A stretch of 64,000 nt of DNA from Rhynchopus sp. YZ270_cl-10 (GCA_964035575.1 CAXIVB010000024.1:20130-84129), one strand, 5' to 3'; positions 36,110 to 47,979 are shown, counted from the stretch's first letter. Numbers and translations: made by a program. The notes: generated from the sequence alone by a model not told the origin.

Positions 36110-36172
36110 TTACCTGAGAAGTTAGACACCTCCAAGCCTGGATAGTACTGGCGCGGGTGACCAACTGGATAA
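36110..36172 (+). pseudogene. 5S rRNA fragment
   Basis: CCTGAGAAGTTAG, GGATAGTACTGGCGCGGGTG and ACCAACTGG match the 5S middle. Both ends are lost. Confidence 0.8.
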
Positions 36173-36261
36173 ATACACCGAAAAATAGATCTAAATTGTC
36201 AGACCGGTTCTTAGCTGTGCGCATCCATAAAAAACTAAAAAAATACTTGCGTCAGAAAATC

Positions 36262-36325
36262 CTAGTGTGTTGTACCGTGGTCCGATATTCTTTCGGTCCC
36301 GGGTTCAACACCTGAGACAGATAAT
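36262..36325 (+). other. tRNA-like fragment
   Basis: GTACCGTGGTCCGATATTC and CCCGGGTTCAACACC resemble an anticodon/T-arm remnant, but no cloverleaf closes. Confidence 0.45.
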
Positions 36326-36399
36326 ATATTTTGACTTTTTCAGATTTTTCTCATTTTTTTGTCTCCTCACTCTTTCTGAGAATCTTCAAAATTGTCAAA

Positions 36400-37880
36400 A
36401 GTGAGAAATTTTTGGGAAAATGGCATATTTAGGGGCTCCTGAATCCATTATGAGGTCAGATGAATCAATCTGAGCATCACACATATCCTAATAGACAAAA
36501 TGTCCGTTTATCAAAATACCTGAAAATGCCTCTTTATCCTATCTAAGGATGTCAGAAACCCTTAAAAGTGCAAAAATCTTGGGAATATAGGGTTTTTGGG
36601 CCATTCTGAATCCATTGCGGGGTCGGACGATTTGATTGGAGCATCAGAAGTATCCTAATCGGTAAAATGTCGCAAAAATATGGGCAAAATGCCTTTATAC
36701 CCTATCAAAGCAATTAGAATGTGCTCTAAAACGCAAAAATCTTGGGAATATGGGGTTTTTGGGCACATCTGAGTTCATTGCGGGGTCGTACGATCAGATC
36801 TGAGCATCACATAATGTCTAGAATTTTACAGGTGCAACAAACACCTGTATTTTGGTGTAACATGCATATAACCATATCTGAATACCTTAAATTTGCACGA
36901 AAATGCAAAAATCTTGGGAATATGGGTTTTTTGGGCACATCTGAGTCAATTGCGGGGTCGCACGATCGGATCCGAGCATCACACAATACCTAGAATTTCA
37001 ACTATGCAATAAACATGTCTATTTTGGGTAAAATGGCTAATAACCACATGTAAGTAGCTTAAAAATGCTCTAAAATGCAATAATCTTGGGAATATGGGGT
37101 TTTTGGGCACATTTGAGTTCATTGCGGGGTCGCACGATCAGATCCGAGTATCACACAATGTCTAGAATTTCAAAAAAGCAACAATCACATGTATTTTGGT
37201 GTAAAATGCATATAACCATATCTGAATGTCTCAAATACGCATGAAAATGAAGAAATCTTGGGTATATAGGGTTTTTGGGCACATCTGAGTCAATTGCGGG
37301 GTCGTACGGTCAGATCCGAGCATCAGACAATGTCTAGAATTTTAGCTATGCAACAAACACCTGTAAATTGGGTAAAATGGCTAATAATCATATCTAAATG
37401 GCTCAGAAGTGCTCGAAAATGCAAAAATCTTGGGAATGTGGGGTTTTTGGGCATTTTTGAGTCAATTGCGGGGTCGTACGATCAGATTAGAGCATCACAC
37501 AATGTCTCAAATTTTACAGGTGCAACAAACACCTGTATTTTGGTGTAACATGCAAACAACCATATCTAAATACCTCAAATTTGCACGAAAATGAAGAAAT
37601 CTTGGGTATATAGGGTTTTTGGGCCAATCTGAGTCAATTGCGGGGTCGCACGGTCAATTCCGAGTATCAGGCCCTCTCTACAACTTAGCCGGTGCTCAAA
37701 CATAGGGGTTACAGGCAAATATACCTGTACACAGGCATATGACCTCTGTACGAACCTTCTTTTCACTCGAAAATGCAATTTTCTTGGGTATATGGGGTAT
37801 TTGAGCACATCTGAGTCAATTGCGGGGTCGTACGCTCAGATCCGAGCATCACACACTGTCTAACTGAGAAATATTTTGAA
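36400..37880 (-). repeat. 172-bp satellite array
   Basis: CTTGGG starts recur at 36741, 36913, 37085, 37257, 37429 and 37601, exactly 172 bp apart, with looser units on both sides. Each unit holds GGGTTTTTGGGCACAT, CAATTGCGGGGTCG and GAGCATCACACAATG. No gene. Confidence 0.92.
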
Positions 37881-37896
37881 AAAAGTCGATTTTTTG

Positions 37897-39068
37897 GTGA
37901 AAATATTTTTCACAGAAAATCGAATTTTACTATTAAGATTGGCTTTGGGCATGACCCAGTAAGGTTACTATGGGCCCCATGGGACATATACACCCGAATA
38001 CCAGGCCGTATTTTCAAAAAGTTGATAATCCCAGTATATGGTATGGCCCTGTGGTACGAAATTTTTGGCCGAAAAAATCGACCAAAAAATCGTCATTTTT
38101 GGGGGTCACGGTGACAAAAAGTTGCATTTTTTCACGAAAAATGGTCGGAATGTGACTTGAATGGGCTCTAATGGGTATATTATGCACATAACATACCTAA
38201 ATTATGTCGATATTTCACCGGCGGAGCCGAAAAAATCGATTTTCAGGGTGTGCAAAACTGTAAAAATGACGAAAATCGGAAAAATGACGATTTTTTGGTC
38301 AAAATATTTTTCACAGAAAATCGAATTTTACTATTAAGATTGGCTTTGGGCATGACCCAGTAAGGTTACTATGGGCCCCATGGGACATATACACCCGAAT
38401 ACCAGGCCGTATTTTCAAAAAGTTGATAATCCCAGTATATGGTATGGCCCTGTGGTACGAAATTTTTGGCCGAAAAAATCGACCAAAAAATCGTCATTTT
38501 TGGGGGTCACGGTGACAAAAAGTTGCATTTTTTCACGAAAAATGGTCGGAATGTGACTTGAATGGGCTCTAATGGGTATATTATGCACATAACATACCTA
38601 AATTATGTCGATATTTCACCGGCGGAGCCGAAAAAATCGATTTTCAGGGTGTGCAAAACTGTAAAAATGACGAAAATCGGAAAAATGACGATTTTTTGGT
38701 CAAAATATTTTTCACAGAAAATCGAATTTTACTATTAAGATTGGCTTTGGGCATGACCCAGTAAGGTTACTATGGGCCCCATGGGACATATACACCCGAA
38801 TACCAGGCCGTATTTTCAAAAAGTTGATAATCCCAGTATATGGTATGGCCCTGTGGTACGAAATTTTTGGCCGAAAAAATCGACCAAAAAATCGTCATTT
38901 TTGGGGGTCACGGTGACAAAAAGTTGCATTTTTTCACGAAAAATGGTCGGAATGTGACTTGAATGGGCTCTAATGGGTATATTATGCACATAACATACCT
39001 AAATTATGTCGATATTTCACCGGCGGAGCCGAAAAAATCGATTTTCAGGGTGTGCAAAACTGTAAAAA
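37897..39068. repeat. 401-bp tandem repeat, three copies
   Basis: Copies with GACCCAGTAAGGTTACTATG at intervals of exactly 401 bp and no differences seen. A diverged fourth copy follows to about 39290. The 61-residue frame in each copy has no recognisable family. Confidence 0.93.
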
Positions 39069-40888
39069 TCACCAAAATCCCAAAAATCACGATTTTTTTT
39101 CAAAAATATTTTTTTCAAAAAAATCGATTTTAAAATATTGGTTTGGCTTGTGCGGGGACCTGAATCTGGGGCAACATACCCTGTGGGACATACTGGGCCC
39201 GATGCAAGGCCGATTTTTCAAAAATATGGTTGCCCCGGTAGACGGTATGGCCCTGCAGGTCAGTGCATCGGGCCAAAAATCATGAAAAAATCATGATTTT
39301 GGGGTCTGGCACCCCATGGGCACATATATCTGGGGGTGTGAAATATGCATGGAATCGACCGATTGGGGGTGTTATAGGTCCTGGGGGCCCACATGGGCCA
39401 TATTTCACGCTATTGGGTCACGGGAAAGTGATTTTGACATTTTTTCATCGATTTTAGCTGTGAGAACCCTTCAAAAACACTGATTTTGGGGTGTTTCTGA
39501 GACGGTACGCTATACCCAGGGTCATATTAGGTATTAGTCCGGTCGACTTTTTGAAAAAACGACCCCGCAATGGACTCAGGGGTGCCAGATAGTGTATATG
39601 CACCAGAATGGATTCACGGGAAAAGTCAAAATTGGGTGTCAGATACATGCTGCCATAAGTGACGAATTTCAAAAGTTGAGATTTTTCGAAAATCAGGGTT
39701 CAGTACACGCTGTACCCAATCCTGGGGGCCAAAATTTTCAACTTTTTGAAAAAACGGGCGGTATATGGCCCTAAAGTGTCAAAATGAGTTAATTGCGACC
39801 TCGGACGGCCTCCGGAGATGAGTAGAAGTTTATTTACTGAAAAAAAAAGTCAAAACACAGGCAAAATCCCACCTTCCACAGGTACAGTCAAAACTTTTAT
39901 CCAGATCTCATGTTTTTTCAAAAAATTTTAAATTGTTTTTATGACTAACACCTCCGAAATTTTTCCTGATAAGATGGAATATGGTCCTGTCGTAGTATGC
40001 AGTGTGTTTGCAGGCAAAAATTTGCATTTTCTCGCCCCAGACATTTTTTTATACATAAAAGTGCATAAAGGGACCCCTGACCCCAAAATCCGGGTTCCAG
40101 CTTTTTGAAGGGGTCACCCTACAGGCCACCTCAAAAAGTTGGCCCGTAGGGCCAACTTTTTGAAAAAACGGGGTTGCGATGTGTCCTGGGGGCCCGAAGG
40201 GCCCCCAGGACACATCGCTGGGAAAAAAATATTAGGTTTTTTGGGGTCTATATAGGGTTGCTGTGGGGGTCACATGGCCGAAAAATGGCCATTTTTGGCC
40301 TATTTTTGGCCATTTTTTTAAGGTAAAAAATCCACTTTTTTTTTGTACATCCCCTTGCCCCCGGTAAAATTTACCAAACATATGGCCCTGTTGGACATAC
40401 TGGGCCCATGAGTCGGTCGCTGGATCACCAAACTAGTTGCCCTATTTGCTAAAATCATGTTTTCAGGGTCAAAAATAGGGTGTTTTTTAGGGTCAAAAAT
40501 AGGGTGTTTTTCAGGGGTATGTTAACCACGTATGTGTCTTAGGGACCAAATTTTCCAGGAATGTGAACCAATCGGGTCGCAATGGGTCCAGGGGGCCCGG
40601 AGGGCCCCCATTCAGGGAAAATTTGCAACAATCCTGGGCAATGCTGGGGGCCGATAGGGTGTGCCTATACACGTGTTTTTACGTGTTTTTGGGCACTTTT
40701 CAGGATTTTCGAAAATTTTTGCAACACCAAAATCAAAAATTTCGGTCTAGGAGGCCCATATCTGGAAAAAATCGATATTCCAATGGCCTCATTGGGACAT
40801 ATTGGGCCCAGGACCCTATTTTCAGGTCCCAGGAAAAGCCAAAACAATAAAAAAAATAGCTCAGGCGACCCCCAAAAATAGGCGAAAA
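39069..40888. other. Unassigned repetitive DNA, no gene seen
   Basis: Degenerate phrases (GGGGGCCC, CAAAAAGTTG, TATGGCCCT) relate it to the 401-bp repeat and to 40889-42514. A perfect-looking inverted repeat GATGTGTCCTGGGGGCCC/GGGCCCCCAGGACACATC lies at 40177-40214. Confidence 0.6.
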
Positions 40889-42514
40889 ACAGCCATTTTT
40901 AGGGTGTTTTTTTGGGGTATTTTTACACACACAAATTGTTTACCATAGCACACCCCCAGGCTGCCTCAAAATTTTATCTTTATTTGATTTTTCCAACCCA
41001 CATAGGGGTATTGGAGGCACAACTTTCACCAAGCCTGGGGAATTCGGCACTGCACACACACAACTGAAAAAGGCAAAAATCACCTGTTTTTCAAGGTGTC
41101 GCAGGGTAAATGTTGTTCCTTAAAAACCAAATTTTTTCTAAAAAATCGGCCCTGCGGGTGAAAAAACGACACTATGGGGGGTATTCCAGGGTGTGGGGGC
41201 CCCAAAAATCCGGTTTAAGACCACGAGAGGGTCCGAATACACACCTGAGAAGGTCCCGGGGAGTAAAAAAATGGCCATTTTTGGGGGGTCAAAATCTCAC
41301 TTTTTGGGGGGATGTTTGTATACCCAGTACCGACCCACTAGCTGGGATGCCCAACTTTTCGCGAATATGGGGGCCCGTAGGGCCCCCGGGGCCCAGGGGG
41401 CCCAAAATATCGTGTTGCAGATGCCAGGAGAACATGTTTCAATATTTTGGATACATTTTTCCATAAGGTCATTTTCAAAAGCACTGATTTTAGGGGTATT
41501 GAGCGAGGTACCCATACCCATGGGTTATCCTATATATTAGTTTTCACTCGGATGTGAAAAAACGATGTCGCAATGGATTCAGGGGGCCCAAATAGGGTAT
41601 ATGGCCCAGGAAATTTTCAAAAAGTTGACCCAACCAGGTATACAGGCATACAAGCCGGTAGGTCAACAGATAGGGTGTTTTCCGCACCCAAAATATGGGG
41701 TCATGACCATGTGGGTCAGACCTGAATTGATAAATGTTTCGCACAGGTTTTCGCGAATACCCCCTCTATTCCGAATGCGCTACAAGAGTTTTAAATTTTT
41801 GGCTATTTAGATTCACTTTTAAAAACAAAATGGGTCTCCAGAACACACATGAGGTTCACATGTACCTCTACAGAAACCTTGGTTTTGGTCGGATTTTGAG
41901 GCCAATTTTTGGGTTCCCACCAATTTCCTAGGGTATACTGGGATATTGCCCGTGTGTCCAAAAGTGATTTTTGGGGCCTTAGGACCCCGGAGAATCCATT
42001 TAACGGTCGTTTTTGCACCGGAAAGACCTATCTAGTACCCAAAAATCGAATTTTCATATTTTTGAAAAAGTGACCAAAAATCGACTTTTTTTGGTAACAT
42101 TGTATGGCATAAATTATTCTACATAATGTGTGATGCTTGAATAAAAACTTACGACCCCATAATGTACTCGGAACTCACCCATGTAATTGTTGAGAAAAAA
42201 AAACTTTCCGAAAAAATGAAATTTCAACCCGAATATGCACATTTGGGTCATTTTACGGCTATGTAGGTCATTTTGTATGTGTTTTTCGATTATATAGGTG
42301 ATTAGGATATGTGTGATGCTCAGATTAAATCGTAAGACCCCGCAATTGACTCAAATGTGCCCAAAAACCCTATATACCCAAGATTATTAACTTTTCCAGC
42401 ATATTGGACATCCTTAGGTATGGTTATAAGCCATGATACGGCTATTGCTGGAAAAATAGCCGTAAATTGTGGTTGGTATTGATTTCAGAAATTATGTGAT
42501 GCTTAGATCATGCC
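40889..42514. other. Unassigned repetitive DNA, unit 2
   Basis: Counterpart of 12935-14560; no gene seen. Confidence 0.6.
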
Positions 42515-42681
42515 ATAGACGCTTTTAATGGATTCATATGAGCTCATACTACCCATATACCCCTTCAGAAGCCCCTTTTGACTCTTATGAATATCCTTAT
42601 ATAGGCTTCCACTTGTGCAGAACCTTCTCAGTGTACAAGATGTTAGGTACAAAAAAACCATCATATTTTTTACACTACTGG

Positions 42682-42691
42682 CATGCTTCCC
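42682..42691 (+). promoter_or_regulatory. PSE-like box of SL RNA 1, unit 2
   Basis: CATGCTTCCC, 41 nt before 42732. Confidence 0.75.
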
Positions 42692-42731
42692 AGGACACGT
42701 CTGTACTCAGAACGTTGTAGAGAAAAAAGGC

Positions 42732-42843
42732 AACCAACGATTTCTAAAGCTACAGTTTCTGTACTTCATTGGTATGGAAGCATGAAGATTATATCTTCTC
42801 ACACAACTTTGTCAAACATGGCCAGTCTCGAAAGAGACTGGCC
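42732..42843 (+). ncRNA. SL RNA: Spliced-leader RNA gene 1, unit 2
   Basis: Copy of 14778-14889; exon 42732-42771. Confidence 0.95.
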
Positions 42844-43115
42844 TTTTTTACGTTAGCATGATCGTCTTGTGCACAAGAAGCAAACCCAAAAACACACACG
42901 ATTCACACATGACATAACACACAAGTGCTTACTGCACCCCATTTTTATATCGCCTGCAAAACCATATTTGTGACACTTGTTCCCCTTCAGAAGCCACTGT
43001 TGACTCTGTCGAATATCCTTATGTAGGATCACACTTAAGGATATTTTTATGTAGAACCTTCACAGTGACCAAGATGTCAGGTACGAAAAAGCAACCGTAT
43101 TATAGACATTGGCAG

Positions 43116-43125
43116 AAGGCTTCCC
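43116..43125 (+). promoter_or_regulatory. PSE-like box of SL RNA 2, unit 2
   Basis: AAGGCTTCCC, 41 nt before 43166. Confidence 0.7.
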
Positions 43126-43165
43126 AGAACAAGTGGGTACCTAGAACATTGTAGAGAAAAAGGGC

Positions 43166-43277
43166 AACCAACGATTTCTAAAGCTACAGTTTCTGTACTT
43201 CATTGGTATGGAAGCATGAAGATTATTCTTCTCACACAACTTTGTCAAAACATGGCCAGTTTCGAAAGAGACTGGCC
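43166..43277 (+). ncRNA. SL RNA: Spliced-leader RNA gene 2, unit 2
   Basis: Copy of 15212-15323. Confidence 0.95.
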
Positions 43278-43363
43278 TTTTTTACGTTAACACGATCGTC
43301 TTGTGCACAAGAAGCAAAAAAACCCACACAACAACAGCAGAAGTTTAGAACCACATTCAGACC

Positions 43364-43397
43364 CTGACCCAACTCCAACAAGGGGCCCCTGTCTTGT
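43364..43397 (+). promoter_or_regulatory. 34-bp upstream element of U6, unit 2
   Basis: Ends 23 nt before 43421. Confidence 0.75.
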
Positions 43398-43420
43398 CAA
43401 CCACCTTGTGCATATATACT

Positions 43421-43521
43421 GGACCCCAGAAATGGGACATCCGTTAAAATTGGATCGATACAGAGAAGATTAGCATGGTCCCTGCGCAAGGATGACACGC
43501 ATTAATCGAGAAAGTATCAAC
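43421..43521 (+). ncRNA. U6: U6 snRNA, unit 2
   Basis: Copy of 15467-15567 with the same T-run. Confidence 0.97.
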
Positions 43522-43694
43522 TTTTTTTTTGTCCCCCGGATCACACGTATTTTTTACACTGGTGTCTTCTTCATGCTTCCCAGACCAACACATATGTGCA
43601 GACATACCCATCACCCACAGGTGGCAAGTGGCAGGCTGCAGTAACCCATTGAAATATTGGTTTCAAAAAACGACCATATGGTTTATGCTACTGG

Positions 43695-43704
43695 CATGCT
43701 TCCC
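43695..43704 (+). promoter_or_regulatory. PSE-like box of SL RNA 3, unit 2
   Basis: CATGCTTCCC, 41 nt before 43745. Confidence 0.75.
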
Positions 43705-43744
43705 TGAGCATATACATGTCGAAAGCTGTGTAGAGAAAAAGAGC

Positions 43745-43856
43745 AACCAACGATTTCTAAAGCTACAGTTTCTGTACTTCATTGGTATGGAAGCATGAAG
43801 ATTACTCTTCTCACACAACTTTGTCAAAACATGGCCGGTTTCGAAAGAGACTGGCC
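43745..43856 (+). ncRNA. SL RNA: Spliced-leader RNA gene 3, unit 2
   Basis: Copy of 15791-15902. Confidence 0.95.
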
Positions 43857-43956
43857 TTTTTTACGTTAGCATGATTGTCTTTGTGTGTCTTTGTGCAAAG
43901 CAAAAAAAAAAAAAACACACACAAGAAGTGAGGATCTTCAAAACCACGTTTTTGAC

Positions 43957-43990
43957 CTGACCCACCTCCAACTAGACAACCCTGTCTTGT
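43957..43990 (+). promoter_or_regulatory. 34-bp upstream element of SRP RNA, unit 2
   Basis: Ends 23 nt before 44014. Confidence 0.75.
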
Positions 43991-44013
43991 ATTCCGACAA
44001 TATGGTATCTATT

Positions 44014-44326
44014 GAGCCGGGATGTGTTGGCTGCATCCTGAAACCCCTAGCTTCTGGGGGGGCAAGCTTCTCCAGAACTGGGCACTCTTTGAGGTGGACC
44101 AAAGGCACCTTCAACTTCTGTGTTGATGTGTTGTCCGTGTTAGTCTACTGTCCTGTTTGCGGCCTTGGTGTAAACCAGGGCAACAATCAGAGTGAAATGG
44201 GGTGAACCGGGCCAGGCTGGTCTCACAGAGCAGCTCATAACTCCTGCAGTGGACAGTTCAAGGATCGCAGCACAGAGCAGAGTGAGGGTGTTTCCAACTC
44301 AATGGCTTGAACTGGAGAAGCGTTTC
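44014..44326 (+). ncRNA. SRP RNA: SRP RNA (7SL), unit 2
   Basis: Copy of 16060-16372. Confidence 0.88.
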
Positions 44327-44440
44327 TTTTTTACATTTTTCCATGTGAACATTGTTTCCACATCACCATACACATGTGTTGTTGATACACCCCACCACGT
44401 TGCCCAGACCATTCCTACCCACATTATTCACCACAAGTGG

Positions 44441-44450
44441 CATGTTTACC
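44441..44450 (+). promoter_or_regulatory. PSE-like box of SL RNA 4, unit 2
   Basis: CATGTTTACC, 41 nt before 44491. Confidence 0.65.
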
Positions 44451-44490
44451 AGTACATGTTGGTGCTTAGAGCAATGTTAAGAAAAAGGGC

Positions 44491-44603
44491 AACCAACGAT
44501 TTCTAAAGCTACAGTTTCTGTACTTCATTGGTATGGAAGCATGAAGATTATATTCTTCTCACACAACTTTGTCAAACATGGCCAGCCTCGAAAGAGACTG
44601 GCC
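44491..44603 (+). ncRNA. SL RNA: Spliced-leader RNA gene 4, unit 2
   Basis: Copy of 16537-16649. Confidence 0.95.
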
Positions 44604-44667
44604 TTTTTTACGTCACCATGAGAAAAAACATTCACACATATGATGCATGTACAAAGTGTGTGTCACC

Positions 44668-44701
44668 CTGACCCACCTCCAACAAGACAACCCTGTCTTG
44701 T
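44668..44701 (+). promoter_or_regulatory. 34-bp upstream element of the unknown RNA, unit 2
   Basis: Ends 23 nt before 44725. Confidence 0.75.
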
Positions 44702-44724
44702 TTTCCCATACTCTCCCTATGTTT

Positions 44725-45049
44725 GGGTGCTAAGTTAGTGTGCTACTTCGAAACCAAACAACTCGTTCAGCAACAGCTAAAACTTGAAAAGACCTTTCTA
44801 TTTAAGAAAATTCTTTACAATTTTTATGATGCGGTCCTGCTGTTGGGCCTGATGTGGCCCAAGGCGGAACTACTTTCATATGATGTAAATCCCGTACATT
44901 CGTACAGAATATTACCCATGATGATTATTCTTACATTAGCGTGTAACACTAATTCTGACTGCGTTCTATTTCACACTTCAAATATTAGAACTGGATGTGG
45001 GGCTGCCAGTTTACTGGTGGTCCCGATCCAGCACACAACGCAAGCACCC
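44725..45049 (+). ncRNA. Unidentified structured RNA, unit 2 copy of paralogue 1
   Basis: Copy of 16771-17095. Unit 2 thus carries both paralogues (this one and 35501-35830). Confidence 0.8.
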
Positions 45050-45311
45050 TTTTTTATATTTTCCCACCCAGCACCCCCCCTGTGTCTGTGTTGTTGCCTA
45101 AGCATCGCCTTTTACAGGCTTCCTTGCAGGGAGTGTTCGGTCAAGTGATAGTGATGAAGAAGGACAGGGGCGAGTTTTCTCGTGAAATGCTTTGAAGCCT
45201 CTGACATTGAGAGGCTCGCTCCGACCTCTGTTTTTAATAACCCACATCACAGTGGTAACCACTGTGTATGTATGGTATGTATGGTATGTTTGTTTTTGTT
45301 TTGTTAAAAAA

Positions 45312-45501
45312 GAGGGTATGCCACTCCTGGATGTTGTGCAGCTCCAGGGCAACATGTGTGAACGGACCAGGTTGCCCTGGCGACCCGTCACCCCAATGAG
45401 AAATTGCGTTAATATCATCAGTGCACAAGGCACTGTATCAGATATTAAGCTGATAAGAACAGATAATACACTTGATCTTAGCCAAAAGGCCGAGAAGGTA
45501 T
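45312..45501 (-). ncRNA. U2: U2 snRNA, unit 2
   Basis: Copy of 17358-17547; GTATTA retained. Confidence 0.96.
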
Positions 45502-45542
45502 GACTTCTTTTTAGTCCATACCGAATTCGACACCCATGTACA

Positions 45543-45552
45543 GGGAAGCATG
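45543..45552 (-). promoter_or_regulatory. PSE-like box of U2, unit 2
   Basis: CATGCTTCCC on the minus strand, 42 nt before 45501. Confidence 0.75.
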
Positions 45553-45654
45553 ATTATGATCAATATTACTAGGAAACAACAAGGCAAGCAGATTACACAC
45601 CCATGTCACAGGGAAGTAAGTGAAGGTGATGATCAATCTTATTAGTAAAAACAA

Positions 45655-45796
45655 GGCCGCCGAAGCAGCTACACAAATTGCCAATGTGGCAACGCCGAAG
45701 CGGCCCATGGCGGGAATTGGGTAGTTTTCAACCAGCAATCTCTCCACAGCGTCCCTATTTGGTCATTGCTTATGGAATTATCCCGAGCGCAAGAAT
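45655..45796 (-). ncRNA. U4: U4 snRNA, unit 2
   Basis: Copy of 17701-17842. Confidence 0.92.
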
Positions 45797-45837
45797 ACCT
45801 CCTTTTCTCCCAGTCGTGTCACAAAGCTATGTCCACA

Positions 45838-45847
45838 GGGAAGTGTG
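45838..45847 (-). promoter_or_regulatory. PSE-like box of U4, unit 2
   Basis: CACACTTCCC on the minus strand, 42 nt before 45796. Confidence 0.7.
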
Positions 45848-45906
45848 TTGGGGTGGTAACATATAGACACCACGTAAAGTTAACACACCAGAACTACCAC
45901 CGCCAA

Positions 45907-45916
45907 TGTGCCTCCC
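45907..45916 (+). promoter_or_regulatory. PSE-like box of the U3 candidate, unit 2
   Basis: TGTGCCTCCC, 42 nt before 45958. Confidence 0.5.
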
Positions 45917-45957
45917 TATAGACATCTGTGCAGCCGATAGGTGGAACAAACAAGGGC

Positions 45958-46119
45958 AAGACTGTACTCTACACAGGATCTGTTTTTGAGTGCATTCGTG
46001 TTGAAGATTGTTTTCTTCGGCACAAGACCAAAGCTGGATGATGACATAGGTTGGGCATGTGCAGCATGAGCACTTGCGATGATTGTCACATACTTCTTGT
46101 ATTGTTTTGTCTCTCCCCT
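45958..46119 (+). ncRNA. Candidate U3 snoRNA, unit 2
   Basis: Copy of 18004-18165. Confidence 0.55.
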
Positions 46120-46266
46120 GTATGGCGCAGGGAAGAGTACCAGGCACAGCCCTTCCACTTACAGCTTGTTTTTAAGAAAAACCTCAAAAAAGGCTTCACA
46201 TTACTTTTTTCACCTTCAAGGACATCTTGATCAATCAAGAAGTTACCACACTATCCTCGCTCTCAA

Positions 46267-46276
46267 CATGCTTCCA
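46267..46276 (+). promoter_or_regulatory. PSE-like box of U5, unit 2
   Basis: CATGCTTCCA, 42 nt before 46318. Confidence 0.72.
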
Positions 46277-46317
46277 TGTGTAGCAAAGTGCACACAGCAA
46301 TAGAACAAAACAGAGCC

Positions 46318-46429
46318 ATATCACGGTTCTTGCCCATATCGAACTCATCTTTCGCCTTTTACTAAAGATGACCGTGGGTAAGAGCCACTATGTGAAAGCA
46401 TAATTTTTGAAGGGGCCTTTGTGTCTCAT
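46318..46429 (+). ncRNA. U5: U5 snRNA, unit 2
   Basis: Copy of 18364-18475. Confidence 0.94.
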
Positions 46430-46453
46430 CTGTTTTTAAGTCTTGACAACCAC

Positions 46454-46463
46454 TACGCTTCCC
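46454..46463 (+). promoter_or_regulatory. PSE-like box of U1, unit 2
   Basis: TACGCTTCCC, 42 nt before 46505. Confidence 0.7.
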
Positions 46464-46504
46464 TGAAGGTGTTGGAGTTTCGCATGTTGTTAAACTCAGC
46501 TAGA

Positions 46505-46665
46505 GGTTACATACCTTACTGGTGTCTGACCTGATCAACAAGGGCGTCGACACACCAGTGGCCCTTGCATTGCACTGCGCAGGGGATACTGGTGGCACTA
46601 GCTTCGGCTGGCTTGCACAGTGAAATTTTTGACAGCGGCGGTGCTGTGCTTTGCACAAACCCGCC
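46505..46665 (+). ncRNA. U1: U1 snRNA, unit 2
   Basis: Copy of 18551-18711; ACATACCT retained. Confidence 0.9.
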
Positions 46666-46950
46666 TTTTTAAACAAACAAACCAAAACAAACGTGATCAC
46701 ACAAACCATCATGTTACCCAGTAAACCCAGTAAACCCAGCACACTGGTCTAGAGGGATCGACCACTGAGTGGTGACCTGTGAGCACACAGGCACCTGCTC
46801 CGATGCAGTAGTGCAGCGCACTAAGTGCTGTGCTAAGGACTGGCCAAACTTGTTAAACCTGCTGACCCACAAACCGGTTTTCACAACCGAAGCAAAAACA
46901 AGCTCAGAAATAAAAAGCTCTTCAAAGGTTTTCGAACCTGACTCAGTATT

Positions 46951-47069
46951 GGATTCGGCCATACTCTGGTGAATGCACCTCATCCCGCCTGATTTGAGAA
47001 GTTAAGCACCAGCAGGCCTGGATAGTACTGGCGTGGGTGACCAGCTGGGAAGTCCGGGTGCTTGAATCC
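46951..47069 (+). rRNA. 5S: 5S rRNA, unit 2
   Basis: Copy of 18997-19115. Confidence 0.96.
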
Positions 47070-47117
47070 TTTTTGCTTTTCTTCCGTGTTGGTGTGTGGT
47101 TTTAGGACATCCAGACC

Positions 47118-47151
47118 CTGACCCACCTCCAACAAGACAACCCTGTCTTGT
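47118..47151 (+). promoter_or_regulatory. Orphan 34-bp element, unit 2
   Basis: Copy of 19164-19197. Confidence 0.6.
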
Positions 47152-47193
47152 ATCCCTGTGTTTGTTGCACTATCCAGAGAGCAGAAATGAGGG

Positions 47194-47634
47194 GAGACTA
47201 CACCACCGACGGTGCTTCAGCCTACAGGAGCATGCTGGAATGTGAATGCTGCATGACAGCATTCACAATTTCACCTTTGGTGAGATGGAGATGAGCGCAA
47301 AGGTGCAAAAATGCACAACAAAAACTGAGGAAGAGGCATCCATACTCCCCAGAAGGGACGTGCGCACCTGCAGCCAAAAATTCTCCTGTGCTTAATATCA
47401 TGCGCGCTGGGGATGCCGAAATAGCTAAACTGTTGCAAGAAGTGGGACTAATTCCCAGGCAGTTGCCCTGTACAACATGCAAGTCCACAATGCCAGAAAC
47501 ACTGTACTGGACACCAAGATACTCCAAGAAGATCGCAAACTGGCCTTATTTTAGGTGAAATGACCTAATGCAGAGTGCAGCGGAACAGGGGAGACAAATA
47601 AAGTTTCCTGTACCATGCAACACCCAAGACCTTT
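47194..47634 (+). pseudogene. Relic of an IS1595-type transposase, unit 2
   Basis: Copy of 19240-19680. Present although this unit lacks the intact transposase gene. Confidence 0.85.
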
Positions 47635-47705
47635 TGCACAAGTGAAGCAAAAACAAGCTCAGAAATATAAAGCTCTTCAAAGGTTTTCCACCCAGACCCA
47701 TTATT

Positions 47706-47824
47706 GGATTCGGCCATACTCTGGTGAATACACCTCATCCCGCCTGATTTGAGAAGTTAAGCACCAGCAGGCCTGGATAGTACTGGCGTGGGTGACCAGC
47801 TGGGAAGTCCGGGTGCTTGAATCC
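47706..47824 (+). rRNA. 5S: 5S rRNA second gene, unit 2
   Basis: Copy of 19752-19870. Confidence 0.96.
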
Positions 47825-47907
47825 TTTTTTCCTTATTTGTGGTGTAACACACAGAAGTTGGTTGAAAAGTGAACTGATAGTATTCAGCGCAAAGCATGAT
47901 TATTGAA

Positions 47908-47979
47908 GGGTATATAGCTCAGTGGTAGAGCATTCGGCTGCAGTCCGAACGGTCCCTGGTTCGAACCCGGGTGTGCCCT
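47908..47979 (+). tRNA. tRNA-Cys(GCA): tRNA-Cys(GCA), unit 2
   Basis: Copy of 19954-20025. Confidence 0.95.

Larger units (their letters stand above)
33605..40888. other. 7.28-kb segment present only in unit 2
   Basis: Bounded by the same two junctions as the transposase block of units 1 and 3. It completes tRNA-Gly(CCC) and adds six tRNA genes, two 5S genes and the second unknown-RNA gene. Because the tRNA is intact here, this is probably the older arrangement. Confidence 0.85.
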
